Notes: generated by a model from the sequence alone, not told the origin. A DNA stretch of 64,000 nucleotides from Vibrio tubiashii (GCF_028551255.1 NZ_CP117029.1:992001-1056000); one strand, 5' to 3'. Counted from the stretch's first letter, positions 27,503-36,600 are shown. A program made the numbers and translations.

Positions 27503-28105
27503 ATGCGCACCAGTCATATGCTGGAGCAATTGATGGAGGCCTTACGTTGTCTACCTGGGGTTGGCCCCAAGTCGGCGCAGCGTATGGCCTTTCATTTGTT
27601 ACAGCGTGATAGAAAAGGCGGCTTGCAGCTCGCAGATGCGTTAAGCCATGCGATGACCGAAATTGGTCACTGTAGCGAGTGCCGTACTTTCACTGAAGAA
27701 GAAACTTGCCATATCTGTACCAACCCTAAAAGACAGGAAAATGGTCAGATTTGTGTGGTAGAAAGCCCTGCTGATATTGCAGCGGTTGAGGCAACTGGCC
27801 AATTTTCCGGTCGTTACTTCGTGCTGATGGGACACCTTTCACCGCTAGATGGGATTGGTCCGAGTGATATTGGTTTAGATACGCTGGACTTCCGCCTTCG
27901 TCGCGGAGATATAAGCGAAGTGATTCTTGCCACTAACCCGACAGTTGAAGGCGAAGCAACAGCTCATTACATTGCTGAGCTTTGCCGAGAGCATCAAGTT
28001 CAAGCGAGCCGTATCGCTCATGGCGTTCCTGTCGGAGGTGAGCTAGAGCTCGTTGATGGCACAACGCTATCGCACTCTTTACTTGGTCGGCAGAAACTTT
28101 CTTAA
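27503..28105 (+). CDS. recR: Recombination mediator protein RecR
   Basis: 200 residues: helix-hairpin-helix ([17 protein letters not shown], about 17-33), a C4 zinc finger (CSEC...CHIC, about 57-72) and a Toprim domain from about 80. RecR works with RecF and RecO to load RecA on gapped DNA. Length and motifs match the family and the gene closes the dnaX-ybaB-recR unit before a terminator. Confidence 0.97.
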   Translation: MRTSHMLEQLMEALRCLPGVGPKSAQRMAFHLLQRDRKGGLQLADALSHAMTEIGHCSECRTFTEEETCHICTNPKRQENGQICVVESPADIAAVEATGQFSGRYFVLMGHLSPLDGIGPSDIGLDTLDFRLRRGDISEVILATNPTVEGEATAHYIAELCREHQVQASRIAHGVPVGGELELVDGTTLSHSLLGRQKLS

Positions 28106-28115
28106 TCAAATGATA

Positions 28116-28141
28116 AGACCGCGGGAAACTGCGGTTTTTTT
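28116..28141 (+). terminator. Terminator after recR
   Basis: ACCGC / GCGGT hairpin with a tail of seven T, 11 nt after the recR stop. Confidence 0.85.
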
Positions 28142-28198
28142 ATTGGAATAAATGTTTGATAGCAATCCATCCCTAGATTGCGCGTGAGAAATAACCCG

Positions 28199-28840
28199 TT
28201 AGAAGCGGTAGTCGAATGAGAGGCTGATCTGATTGTTGTATGGGATTGAAACCTTGGTTGTTTCACCACTTTCCCAGTTGATGGTGTTGTCGTATGATTC
28301 AAACATATGACGGTATTGTAAATCAGCAGATAAATTATCAAGAATTTGGTATTGCGCACCAACTTGTAAACCGTAAGTGAAGTCAGTATGACTGGCTTTG
28401 TGAGAAGCGCCATCCCCTGTATCACGATTGTAAATCGACATTTCAACTCGGTTGTTAACCAACCCAACCGTAGCCCCCCCAAACAAAGATAAATCTGAAG
28501 TTAGTGCATGAAGGTAATCATAAGAAATCAGGTACTCTGTTTGAGCAAGATCGATACCTGAACTTACGTGCTCAGGTTCTTCATTTAGACGGTTACGATA
28601 GAGCGAAGAGTCAACCATGTGGTTAATCGTGGCAGTAAATCGGTGGTTCTCCTCTAAATATAAGCCGGCTCTTATATGGAATGCGCCACCCTTAGCATTA
28701 TCGCTGAACGTACCGAACTCGCTATCGCTGACTTCTCCCTTTACTCCTTGATAACCACCACCTGCACCGATGAAGAACTCAGTGGCATAAACCGAACTAG
28801 AAAGGCTAGCAATCACGAGTAAACTAAGCTGTTTTTTCAT
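28199..28840 (-). CDS. Outer-membrane beta-barrel protein (OmpA-like barrel family)
   Basis: 213 residues with a signal peptide (MKKQLSLLVIASLSSSVYA), alternating beta strands and a C-terminal aromatic residue (LSFDYRF), all typical of a small 8-stranded outer-membrane barrel. The ATG at 28840 is chosen because GGAGG lies 5 nt upstream; a TTG at 28852 contains that site. No OmpA peptidoglycan-binding domain is present. The function is not identifiable. Confidence 0.85.
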   Translation of the reverse strand: MKKQLSLLVIASLSSSVYATEFFIGAGGGYQGVKGEVSDSEFGTFSDNAKGGAFHIRAGLYLEENHRFTATINHMVDSSLYRNRLNEEPEHVSSGIDLAQTEYLISYDYLHALTSDLSLFGGATVGLVNNRVEMSIYNRDTGDGASHKASHTDFTYGLQVGAQYQILDNLSADLQYRHMFESYDNTINWESGETTKVSIPYNNQISLSFDYRF

Positions 28841-28932
28841 TTTAACCTCCAAAGAAATGAGGCATTCATTATCTTTGGAGCTAAATTAGAGAACTAATTA
28901 ATAGGCCTTATAACGCTGATAAGTCTTACTTA

Positions 28933-29181
28933 TCAGGTTAGACTTTCAAGCTCTGTGATGTTGTCTAATGCTTGTTGATTTGATGAGCCACACACAACAG
29001 GGCATGGTTTAAATTGGTGACAGACTTTTGGCCGCCCTGGCTTCCCAAATAGTTTGCAAAGATTATCTTCATTTAGCTGAATACAGCGTTGTCCCGCGGG
29101 TTTACCATTAGGCATTCCAGGTATAGGTGAAGAAATACTTGGTGCTATGCAGCATGCACCGCAGCCTAATCGACATTCCAT
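28933..29181 (-). CDS. YkgJ-type cysteine-cluster protein
   Basis: 82-residue protein with the cysteine pattern of the YkgJ family: [11 protein letters not shown] at the start, then single cysteines in RCIQL, LCKLF, VCHQF, PCPVVC. Such clusters probably bind zinc or an iron-sulfur cluster. A ribosome-binding site AAGGGGTG precedes the ATG. It borders the T6SS island; another protein with a similar CGxCC cluster (YcgN) lies on its far side. Function unknown. Confidence 0.85.
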   Translation of the reverse strand: MECRLGCGACCIAPSISSPIPGMPNGKPAGQRCIQLNEDNLCKLFGKPGRPKVCHQFKPCPVVCGSSNQQALDNITELESLT

Positions 29182-29658
29182 TCATCACCCCTTAGTGTAA
29201 GTTTTTTCGCATGTTAGCAGGGTGTGTGATCTATATCACTAATTTTTTTCAGAGTTGAACCTAGGTAGCTATCACTGAACTATACGATATGAAAAAAAAT
29301 ATTGTGCTCGTTTTTCTGCTCTGTTGTGAATTTTTCCCTTAGAATCCTAATTCCGTACGCTTTAATAACTAGCTTATTTAATGATTACTAATTTAGAGTT
29401 TCGTTAATAGTTATTGCTTGATTGTTGTCAAATAGGCTTGTTTATCGGAATGAGTGTATCTATTTTTCGTTATTTAAATAACAATAAAATAAATTAAATT
29501 AGTATCAGATCTATAAATAACATTTAGGATTCCAAACGGTATTTGTAGGGTGTTATTTATTTATTACTTTATCAAAATACTAATGATAATTTTAAAGCTT
29601 AATTGGTGAGCAAAATATTGCTTGATCTATGGACAATTAATTGCCTAGAATTCGCAGC

Positions 29659-29672
29659 TACTTGCTCAAGTA
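29659..29672. repeat. Perfect dyad, candidate activator site upstream of PAAR
   Basis: TACTTG and CAAGTA arms separated by CT. The centre is about 78 nt upstream of the start predicted from the sigma-54 promoter, a usual distance for an enhancer-binding protein such as VasH. No VasH consensus is known to me, so assignment is inference. Confidence 0.45.
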
Positions 29673-29717
29673 ACTATTTATTGGGCATATGATTCGGTAT
29701 TTAAAGGGTTGTGACTT

Positions 29718-29733
29718 TGGTGCAGTAATTGCT
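29718..29733 (+). promoter_or_regulatory. Sigma-54 (-24/-12) promoter before the PAAR gene
   Basis: TGGTGCAGTAATTGCT matches the RpoN consensus TGGCACnnnnnTTGCW at TGG, C, TTGC and W, with the required GG-N10-GC spacing. The predicted start is about 30 nt before the PAAR ATG at 29774. The cluster encodes the sigma-54 activator VasH, which makes this site functionally plausible. Confidence 0.72.
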
Positions 29734-29773
29734 TATAGGGTTACTTTTAAATTCTTATATAAAGTGAGGTTTT

Positions 29774-30058
29774 ATGGGAAATGGAATTATTGTCGGACAC
29801 ATAGGAACCGAACATGATGGATTTCCACCGACGCCTATAACCGCTGGCTCAGGTACTGTGAAAATTGATGGTATTCCTGCTGCACGACAAGGCGATCCTT
29901 TGGAACCTCACGATAAGCCTAAGCACCCAAAACATGACCGCGCCATTGCTGCAGGTTCAGGCACGGTAAAGATTGACGGAAAGCCAGCGGCGAGAGCTGG
30001 GGATCCCGTAAGCTGTGGCGGTGTATTGCAAGGTGGTAGTAGTGTCAATATCGGTTAG
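29774..30058 (+). CDS. PAAR-domain T6SS spike-tip protein
   Basis: 94-residue PAAR protein that caps the VgrG spike and can carry effectors. Two near-repeats, GSGTVKIDGIPAARQGDP and GSGTVKIDGKPAARAGDP, form the PAAR cone; histidines (GHIGTEHDG, HPKHDR) and Cys in SCGG are likely zinc ligands. There is no C-terminal toxin extension. A good ribosome-binding site (GTGAGG) precedes the ATG. It is the first gene of the cluster and overlaps the next gene. Confidence 0.94.
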   Translation: MGNGIIVGHIGTEHDGFPPTPITAGSGTVKIDGIPAARQGDPLEPHDKPKHPKHDRAIAAGSGTVKIDGKPAARAGDPVSCGGVLQGGSSVNIG

Positions 30059-31046
30059 ATTGCTAACGATTATTATGATGGTTGCGTTAAGCAGTGCAGC
30101 CCACTCAAGCGATAATTACGACGTCGAGAAGATGTCTGCCGAAGAGGCTTATAAGCATGGAAAACTACTTCGTGCGCAGTTCAAAAACACAGAGGCAAGA
30201 GCGTACCTTAAGTATTCCGCAGACAATAATTACCCCGACGGAGCCTATGCCTATGCGATGGAGACGATGGGTAACCACGATAAGGTTCGAGCAACGGGTT
30301 ACGCGAGAGAATATTTGGTAAAAGCTGCAGAAAGCGGTAATAGATCCGCGCTTAAATACCTGTATCGCAACGGAGATTGGTTAACTCATGCCAAGCGTAA
30401 TAAATATAAGAGTGACTACTACAACAGCCTGATAGAGTTGGGCGCTGTCTCTCCAGGCTTAGCCTATTTGCACTTATCCGACTATTTTCATAAGTCAGAT
30501 CGAAAACTTTCTGAGTATTACTTAGATAAGGCAATGGAATTCGAACTTCCCAGTGCTTATATGACAAGCGCTGAAAGATTAGAAAATGGCGAGGGGGATT
30601 ATTTCTTTGAAAGTGAAAGAGTTGCTTTGTCGCGCGAGCGATATAAGCATGCTGCCGTAGAAGGGTATATTCCTGCAATCAAGAGATTCGTCGCCATTTT
30701 AGAGTCGCGAGGCAAGTTTCAAGAAGCATTAGAGTGGAGAGAAGTCGGTGTTGTTCAAGGTGACATCACATCTTTGGTTACCCTAGGCAATATCTATAGT
30801 GGCAACAGCCCTAGATATCACTTTGTTAAGACGGATCTGCCTAAAGCTAAAGCATATTTTGAGCTCTATCTTGAAAATGCAGGGCAAGACAGATTGAGCA
30901 GCGTGTACCAGCAGGCTGAAACCAATTACAAAGAGACAGTAGATAAAATAGCAGAGGTACAACTACCTCAATCTCAAGCGTTGAAGGATGAGTTATCAGA
31001 AGTCTCTTACTTCTATAACCATGATTATCTTTGGAACACCTATTGA
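30042..31046 (+). CDS. Sel1/TPR-like repeat protein with signal peptide, T6SS-associated
   Basis: 334 residues if begun at the GTG at 30042 (AAGG 8 nt upstream); later starts at 30060 (TTG) or 30075 (ATG) are possible. The N-terminus is a signal peptide (VSISVRLLTIIMMVALSSAAHS), followed by Sel1-like alpha-helical repeats with Tyr/Ala-rich helices (EEAYKHGKLLRAQFKNTEARAYL; SALKYLYRNGDW). It overlaps the end of the PAAR gene and precedes tssB by 331 nt, the place of the unnamed gene between PAAR and vipA in V. cholerae. It may be a periplasmic accessory or PAAR partner; the function is unknown. Confidence 0.75.
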   Translation: MSISVRLLTIIMMVALSSAAHSSDNYDVEKMSAEEAYKHGKLLRAQFKNTEARAYLKYSADNNYPDGAYAYAMETMGNHDKVRATGYAREYLVKAAESGNRSALKYLYRNGDWLTHAKRNKYKSDYYNSLIELGAVSPGLAYLHLSDYFHKSDRKLSEYYLDKAMEFELPSAYMTSAERLENGEGDYFFESERVALSRERYKHAAVEGYIPAIKRFVAILESRGKFQEALEWREVGVVQGDITSLVTLGNIYSGNSPRYHFVKTDLPKAKAYFELYLENAGQDRLSSVYQQAETNYKETVDKIAEVQLPQSQALKDELSEVSYFYNHDYLWNTY

Positions 31047-31377
31047 GCATTAACAAAGTATGAAATCCGAACCCCATTTTGTGGTCAGATTCATACTGTT
31101 CATTATTTATTATCGGTCTCAATAATAGAACGTATTAAATTAGACTTATTAATGATGTTAATCATTTAAGTGTGACATTGATTCAAGAGAATAATATTTT
31201 CAAATTATAAATTTCTATTCTTTATTAATTGAACGTTTAAGAATTACTAGAAAAATCTAGAAAGTATATCTGACAATAAAGTCAATTAACCCTTACTCTC
31301 GCGGGTAATAGGGGCGTTGTTTTATTATCAATATAAACACCATCCTGTTTAAATTTAAATATCGGAGAACTTTGATT
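31047..31377. other. Intergenic region before tssB
   Basis: 331 nt, AT-rich, with no gene, no GG-N10-GC sigma-54 element and no clear terminator. A small inverted repeat CTAGA-AAAA-TCTAG lies near 31247-31261. A weak CTGACA/TACTCT pair is present near 31271-31300. The tssB promoter is probably here but I cannot fix it. Confidence 0.5.
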
Positions 31378-31875
31378 ATGTCTAAGGAAGGAAGCGTTGC
31401 TCCTAAAGAGCGGATTAATATTAAATATATTCCTGCCACTGGCGACGCTCAGGCTGAAGTTGAATTACCACTAAAAACTTTAGTGGTTGGAGACTTTAAA
31501 GGTCATACCGAAGAAACCCCTGTCGAAGAGCGTAGTACCGTTTCAGTTGATAAAAACAACTTTGAATCTGTGATGCGTGAAAGTGAACTGAGCCTATCTA
31601 CTTCAGTGAAAAGCAAATTAACTGAAGATGAAAACGCAGAGCTACCAATTGATTTGCGCTTTAACTCTTTAGCTGACTTTTCACCAGACTCAATTGCGAA
31701 CCAAGTTCCTGAGCTCAACAAACTTATTGAGCTTAGAGAAGCCTTGGTTGCGTTGAAAGGTCCACTTGGCAACATTCCAGCGTTCCGAGATCGCTTGCAA
31801 GAGCTACTTAACTCTCAAGAATCTCGTGACAAGCTTCTAGAAGAGCTAAACCTTGTCAGTGAAGACGCGAAATAG
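31378..31875 (+). CDS. tssB: T6SS contractile sheath small subunit TssB (VipA)
   Basis: 165 residues. TssB pairs with TssC to form the contractile sheath. The family motif LPLKTLVVGDFKG (about residues 28-40) and the helix SVDKNNFESVMRE are present, with a C-terminal LREALVALKGPLGN segment. The ATG at 31378 has GGAG 10 nt upstream; an earlier in-frame TTG (31372) is less likely. tssC follows after 52 nt. Confidence 0.96.
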   Translation: MSKEGSVAPKERINIKYIPATGDAQAEVELPLKTLVVGDFKGHTEETPVEERSTVSVDKNNFESVMRESELSLSTSVKSKLTEDENAELPIDLRFNSLADFSPDSIANQVPELNKLIELREALVALKGPLGNIPAFRDRLQELLNSQESRDKLLEELNLVSEDAK

Positions 31876-31927
31876 AACAAAATACTGACTAATAACATTC
31901 GTCATTTAATGGATTAGGAAAACCCTG

Positions 31928-33400
31928 ATGTCTACAGAAACGGTACTTGAAAGACCCCAGCTGGCTGAAGGCGGCTTACTGGATGAAATCATGGCGCAGA
32001 CGAAAATCGCGCCAAGTGAAGATGGCTATGATATCGCCAAAAAAGGTGTAGCAGCCTTCATCGAGAATTTAATTGGCTCTGAGCAAGCTGAAGAAGCGGT
32101 GAACAAATCTCTTGTTGACCAAATGCTGGTTGAGTTAGATAAAAAAATCAGTGCGCAGATGGATGAGATTCTGCACGATAGCAAATTCCAACAAATGGAA
32201 TCTTCTTGGCGAGGTCTTAAGCTACTTGTTGATCGCACTGACTTTGGCGAAAACAACAAGATTGATCTTCTCCATGTGACCAAAGAAGAACTATTAGAAG
32301 ACTTCGAGTTCGCACCAGAAACTACTCAGTCTGGTTTATACAAGCACGTTTACTCTTCAGGTTATGGCCAATTTGGTGGTGAACCTACGGGAGCAATTGT
32401 AGGTAACTTCGCATTTACCCCTTCTACACCTGACATGAAGCTACTCCAATACATGGGAGCGTTAGGTGCGATGGCTCATGCACCGTTCCTTTCTAGTGTT
32501 GGTCCTGAGTTCTTTGGTATTGACTCTTTTGAAGAGCTTCCAAATATCAAAGATGTTAAATCTATCTTCGAAAGCCCTAAATACACTAAGTGGCGTTCAC
32601 TGCGCGAGTCAGAAGATGCACGTTACCTTGGCCTTACAGCGCCTCGCTTCCTTCTGCGTGTACCTTACGATCCAACAGAAAATCCAATCAAATCGTTCAA
32701 CTACTCAGAGAGTGTGGCTCAGTCACACGAGCACTACCTATGGGGCAATACAGCGTTTGCGTTTGCGACTCGCTTGACTGACAGCTTTGCCAAATACCGT
32801 TGGTGTCCAAATATCATTGGTCCACAAAGCGGTGGTGCAGTGGAAGATTTACCTGTGCACGTATTTGAATCTATGGGTGCGCTGCAGGCTAAGATTCCTA
32901 CTGAAGTTCTGATCACCGACCGTAAAGAATTTGAACTTGCTGAAGAAGGTTTCATTGCACTTACGATGCGTAAAGGCAGTGACAACGCGGCGTTTTTCTC
33001 TGCTAACTCTATCCAGAAGCCAAAAATCTTCCCGAATACTAAAGAAGGTAAAGAGGCAGAAACCAACTACAAACTGGGTACTCAGCTGCCTTACATGATG
33101 ATCATCAACCGCTTAGCGCACTACATCAAAGTATTGCAGCGTGAGCAGATTGGTTCGTGGAAAGAGCGTCAAGATCTGGAGCGCGAATTAAATACTTGGA
33201 TCAAGCAGTTCGTTGCTGATCAAGAGAACCCGCCAGCAGATGTACGTAGTCGTCGCCCACTTCGCGCAGCGAAGATTGAAGTTGCGGATGTTGAAGGAAA
33301 CCCAGGTTGGTATCAGGTTTCACTTTCTGTGCGTCCTCACTTCAAGTACATGGGTGCGAACTTTGAGCTGTCTCTGGTTGGTCGTTTAGATCAGGCTTAA
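31928..33400 (+). CDS. tssC: T6SS contractile sheath large subunit TssC (VipB)
   Basis: 490-residue large sheath subunit. Typical blocks are MESSWRGLKLLVDRT (about 97-111), GEPTGAIVGNFAFTPSTPD, LPFLLRVPYDP-like FLLRVPYDPTENPIKSF and the C-terminal RPLRAAKIEVADVEGNPGWYQ segment, which forms the ClpV- and TssB-contacting region of the sheath. The length fits VipB (about 490). Part of the tssBCEFG block. Confidence 0.97.
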   Translation: MSTETVLERPQLAEGGLLDEIMAQTKIAPSEDGYDIAKKGVAAFIENLIGSEQAEEAVNKSLVDQMLVELDKKISAQMDEILHDSKFQQMESSWRGLKLLVDRTDFGENNKIDLLHVTKEELLEDFEFAPETTQSGLYKHVYSSGYGQFGGEPTGAIVGNFAFTPSTPDMKLLQYMGALGAMAHAPFLSSVGPEFFGIDSFEELPNIKDVKSIFESPKYTKWRSLRESEDARYLGLTAPRFLLRVPYDPTENPIKSFNYSESVAQSHEHYLWGNTAFAFATRLTDSFAKYRWCPNIIGPQSGGAVEDLPVHVFESMGALQAKIPTEVLITDRKEFELAEEGFIALTMRKGSDNAAFFSANSIQKPKIFPNTKEGKEAETNYKLGTQLPYMMIINRLAHYIKVLQREQIGSWKERQDLERELNTWIKQFVADQENPPADVRSRRPLRAAKIEVADVEGNPGWYQVSLSVRPHFKYMGANFELSLVGRLDQA

Positions 33401-33405
33401 TTGAT

Positions 33406-33843
33406 ATGACGTACTTTGCACCAGAAGAAAGTACGTTTGGCGTTGGCTTCTTTGAACGCTTAGAAGCCAATTCCAATAACGTTTCTTTAACTCAAGGCCC
33501 AGATCCGAGGGATGTGCTGGAGTCGATTAAGCTTAACGTCTCTAAAATACTCAACACTCGTGTAGGTGGATCTCAAAGCTCACCGGAGTTAGGGCTAATC
33601 GATTTTAATGATGCGACGCTAGATACGCTTGATTTGTCTCTTAAGGTCAAACTTGCCATCCAAGATTGCCTATCTAATTTTGAGCCAAGGTTGAAAAACA
33701 TCGAAGTTGCTGCTCATACCGATAGCTTCAGCCCCTTGTCTTTGCAGTTCAAAATTACAGCGCAAATTAACAGTGAAGCGATACATGATCGCGTTCAGAT
33801 CAGTTTGTTACTGGATCAAAACAGAAAATATCGAGTGATTTAG
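33406..33843 (+). CDS. tssE: T6SS baseplate protein TssE (gp25-like)
   Basis: 145-residue homologue of phage T4 gp25, which starts sheath assembly from the baseplate. The segment DPRDVLESIKLNVSKILNTRVGGSQSSPELGLIDF resembles the gp25 core that includes the EPR-like region. It is placed 5 nt after tssC and 5 nt before tssF. Confidence 0.93.
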   Translation: MTYFAPEESTFGVGFFERLEANSNNVSLTQGPDPRDVLESIKLNVSKILNTRVGGSQSSPELGLIDFNDATLDTLDLSLKVKLAIQDCLSNFEPRLKNIEVAAHTDSFSPLSLQFKITAQINSEAIHDRVQISLLLDQNRKYRVI

Positions 33844-33848
33844 GGATT

Positions 33849-35618
33849 ATGACTCAAGATAAGTACTTCAGAGAGGAGCTCGCATTTTTAAAGGAGCAGG
33901 GGCGTGAGTTTACTGAAATTCACCCACAGCTATCTCGCTTTCTCCACGGCAGAACCATGGACCCAGATGTTGAGCGTCTACTCGAAGGCTTTGCTTTTCT
34001 GACCGCCAGGCTCAGAGAAAAAGTAGAAGATGAATTCCCTGAGCTCACTCACTCAATGATCAACATGTTGTGGCCCAACTATCTAAGGCCAATTCCAAGC
34101 ATGAGTATTCTGGCGTTTTCTCCAGATAAAAGTGTCAGTGAGAAACAGGTTATTCGCAAAGGAACGCAAGTAGATAGTAAACCTGTTTTTGGTACTAAGT
34201 GTCATTTCCAAACATGTCGTGAGGTAGAGCTCTACCCCCTGAGCTGTAACGACGTGAAAGCACAACATACCCGTGAAGCGACAACCATTGATCTTAGCTT
34301 AGATTTGCATGGTGATATCAATATTGGCAGTTCACTGCTTGATAACCTTCGCTTCTATTTAGGAGGGGACAAGCACAGCTCTCAGATGCTTTATCTATGG
34401 CTAAATCACTACCTTGATAAAGTCAGTATTGATGTCAATGGTACGGAATTCCCGTTAGCGGAAGGCAACTTTAAGACCGTGGGGTTTGATAGTGAAGACG
34501 CGTTGCTTCCTTATCCGAGCAACGTTTATGAAGGTTATCGCATCCTACAAGAGTACTTGTCATTTTCTGAGGCGTTTCATTTCTTTGACTTGTCAGGGCT
34601 TGATAAAGCGATTCCAAAAAGTGTAACTGGGCGCTTCACTCTTAAACTTCATTTTTCCAAGACTCTGCCTGTCGATGTGCGAGTAACCAAAGAGAACTTC
34701 CAGCTCTACTGTGCGCCCATCATTAACTTGTTTGAGCACGATGCCGATCCGATCTCGCTCTCTGGTCGTCAGTCAGAGTATCGAGTTGTTCCTTCAAGCC
34801 GTTATCCATCTCACTATGAAGTGTTCAATATAGAAAGTGTGACCGGCTGGCAAGATACCGCTTCACAAGGCAAGCGAATTCGTGGCTCAAAGCGTGTTTA
34901 CTCCTCGTTTGAAAGCTTCCAGCATGAAGTTGAAAGAGTCAGAAATAGAACCGCACTTTACTACCGAGCGAGAGTAAAGCAGAGCATCCGAGGTGATGGT
35001 TTTGAATCTTTTATCTCCTTTGTCCGAAGTGATGAAACAACTTCCGTTGATGTTGATGAAGCCGTATCCATAAAGCTGAACTGTACCAATCGACTGCTTC
35101 CGTTGGAGTTAGGAGTGGGAGATATTTGTGAGCCAACGGATACTTCACCGCCGTTCGCGACATTTGTGAACATCTCAGTGCCTTCTCAGTCGCTTAGGCC
35201 CGTTTTGGATGGCAGCTTGCTATGGACATTGATTTCTAACTTGTCGCTCAACTATTTGTCACTGTTATCAAAAGATGCCCTTAGCAGCGTACTTAGAGCC
35301 TATGACTTTAAGGCTCTGGTTGATCGACAAGCTGAAAGAGTCTCTAGGCAGCGTCTTGAAGCGATTCAAAAAATCGAATCGAAACCCGTGGACAAAATTC
35401 TTAGAGGTCTCCCCGTACGCGGTCTTCAATCGACTCTATACATCGATCAAGCAGGGTTTGGCTCTGAAGGTGATTTGTTTCTATTTGGTACGGTTTTAAG
35501 CCATTTCTTTGCGCTGTACGCGAGCATTAACTCATTCCATGAATTGAATGTGGTCAATGTCACTAATCAAGAGAGGTATACATGGGGTACTCAGGCGGGG
35601 ATGCAGCCACTGATTTAG
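33849..35618 (+). CDS. tssF: T6SS baseplate protein TssF
   Basis: 589-residue TssF, which with TssG, TssE and TssK builds the baseplate wedge. The family start YFREELAFLKEQGREFTEIHP, the segment DPDVERLLEGFAFLTARLREK and the conserved ending RGLPVRGLQSTLYID...F are present. The gene end overlaps tssG by 37 nt if the longer tssG start is used. Confidence 0.95.
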   Translation: MTQDKYFREELAFLKEQGREFTEIHPQLSRFLHGRTMDPDVERLLEGFAFLTARLREKVEDEFPELTHSMINMLWPNYLRPIPSMSILAFSPDKSVSEKQVIRKGTQVDSKPVFGTKCHFQTCREVELYPLSCNDVKAQHTREATTIDLSLDLHGDINIGSSLLDNLRFYLGGDKHSSQMLYLWLNHYLDKVSIDVNGTEFPLAEGNFKTVGFDSEDALLPYPSNVYEGYRILQEYLSFSEAFHFFDLSGLDKAIPKSVTGRFTLKLHFSKTLPVDVRVTKENFQLYCAPIINLFEHDADPISLSGRQSEYRVVPSSRYPSHYEVFNIESVTGWQDTASQGKRIRGSKRVYSSFESFQHEVERVRNRTALYYRARVKQSIRGDGFESFISFVRSDETTSVDVDEAVSIKLNCTNRLLPLELGVGDICEPTDTSPPFATFVNISVPSQSLRPVLDGSLLWTLISNLSLNYLSLLSKDALSSVLRAYDFKALVDRQAERVSRQRLEAIQKIESKPVDKILRGLPVRGLQSTLYIDQAGFGSEGDLFLFGTVLSHFFALYASINSFHELNVVNVTNQERYTWGTQAGMQPLI

Positions 35619-36598
35619 TGGACCAAGCAGAACAACCAGAGGAGGTTGTTATGCCAAGTGACGTCCATGAATACAATTTTTATCAACTGGTTGAGCTACT
35701 GCAAAAACTCAATGAGATGAACCCAGAAGGTGACGATTGGGAACGCCAATGCAGATTGGTGTTTAGTGCTAACCCAAGCTTAGGTTTCTCACCATCGGAT
35801 GTGAATCGCCTAGATACGCTTAACGACGAGAGAATGGTCATGATGACCAATTTCTTTGGTTTGTCAGGGGCGCAGTCACCGTTGCCAGGTTATGTGGTCG
35901 AGCAGCTATTAAATGAAGAGCCTGGTGGCTTCAAGCAGCCGTTTTTTGATTTCTTCAACAATCGATTGATTAACTTGGTTTATCGAATCTGGCGTAAGTA
36001 CCGCTACTTTGTGCGTTTTCAGCCGGACGCACAGGATGATTTTTCAGCGCAGTTGCTTTCGTTAGTCGGTTTGGGCTCACCAGAATTGCGCGGAGATACC
36101 CCGATTAACTGGTGCAAGATGTTGGCTTATTCGGGAACGTTGGCGGGGCGTAGTCGTTCTCCGCAGGTGGTATCGGGGATCATTGCGCACTGTTTTGATC
36201 TCGAAGAAGTAGAAATTCGCCAATGGACGAGACGCACAGTAAAGATTGATCCTTCGCAGCAATCTCGCGTCGGAGGGGCAAACTCTCAGCTTGGAGTGAC
36301 CTCTATGGTTGGGGAGTCAGTAGTCGACTGTAATGGCAAGTTCACTATCTGCATCAAGCAGTTATCGAGAAAGAAGTTCTCTGACTTCTTACCGTCGGGC
36401 CAAGAGTACGGACCTTTGTGCAAATTGGTTGAATTAATTTTACGTGAGCAAATGGCTTATGACCTAGAGCTGACGATGGACGACAACGAAGCGCCAGATT
36501 TTGTATTAGGCAGTTCGGCGGAGATTGCCCTTGGGTGGACATCATTCCTTGGCACCAGTGATCAACAAAAAAGCGTATTAATTCAGGTAAGGCAGTAA
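35582..36598 (+). CDS. tssG: T6SS baseplate protein TssG
   Basis: 338 residues from the ATG at 35582 (GAGAGG 5 nt upstream) or 315 from ATG 35651, which has an even stronger AGGAGGT site 4 nt upstream. The second start opens right at the conserved family region HEYNFYQLVELLQKLN. The first 23 residues are acidic and low-complexity. Baseplate partner of TssF; typical segments VNRLDTLNDERMVMMTNFFGLSGAQSPLP-type and a DNRLINLVYRIWRKYR helix follow. Confidence 0.93.
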   Translation: MGYSGGDAATDLVDQAEQPEEVVMPSDVHEYNFYQLVELLQKLNEMNPEGDDWERQCRLVFSANPSLGFSPSDVNRLDTLNDERMVMMTNFFGLSGAQSPLPGYVVEQLLNEEPGGFKQPFFDFFNNRLINLVYRIWRKYRYFVRFQPDAQDDFSAQLLSLVGLGSPELRGDTPINWCKMLAYSGTLAGRSRSPQVVSGIIAHCFDLEEVEIRQWTRRTVKIDPSQQSRVGGANSQLGVTSMVGESVVDCNGKFTICIKQLSRKKFSDFLPSGQEYGPLCKLVELILREQMAYDLELTMDDNEAPDFVLGSSAEIALGWTSFLGTSDQQKSVLIQVRQ

Positions 36599-36600
36599 AG

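Larger units (their letters stand above)
29182..29773. other. AT-rich intergenic leader of the T6SS cluster
   Basis: 592 nt without a credible gene, visibly AT-richer than its neighbours. It holds an 11-bp direct repeat TATTGCTTGAT (29412-29422 and 29616-29626), a perfect dyad TACTTG/CAAGTA (29659-29672) and the sigma-54 promoter at 29718-29733. AT-rich DNA upstream of a T6SS is a typical target for H-NS silencing, which is inference here. Confidence 0.75.

Noticed and set aside
28102..28482. 126-codon minus-strand frame overlapping the outer-membrane protein gene
   Set aside because: Different frame of the well-supported barrel gene and covers the recR terminator.
29288..29341. 17-codon frame MKKNIVLVFLLCCEFFP in the T6SS leader
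   Set aside because: It looks like the start of a lipoprotein signal peptide but stops at once; no site or conservation can be shown. It might be a remnant, but there is no further homology downstream.
31047..31377. Second sigma-54 promoter before tssB
   Set aside because: I searched for GG-N10-GC spacing and found none with matching flanks.
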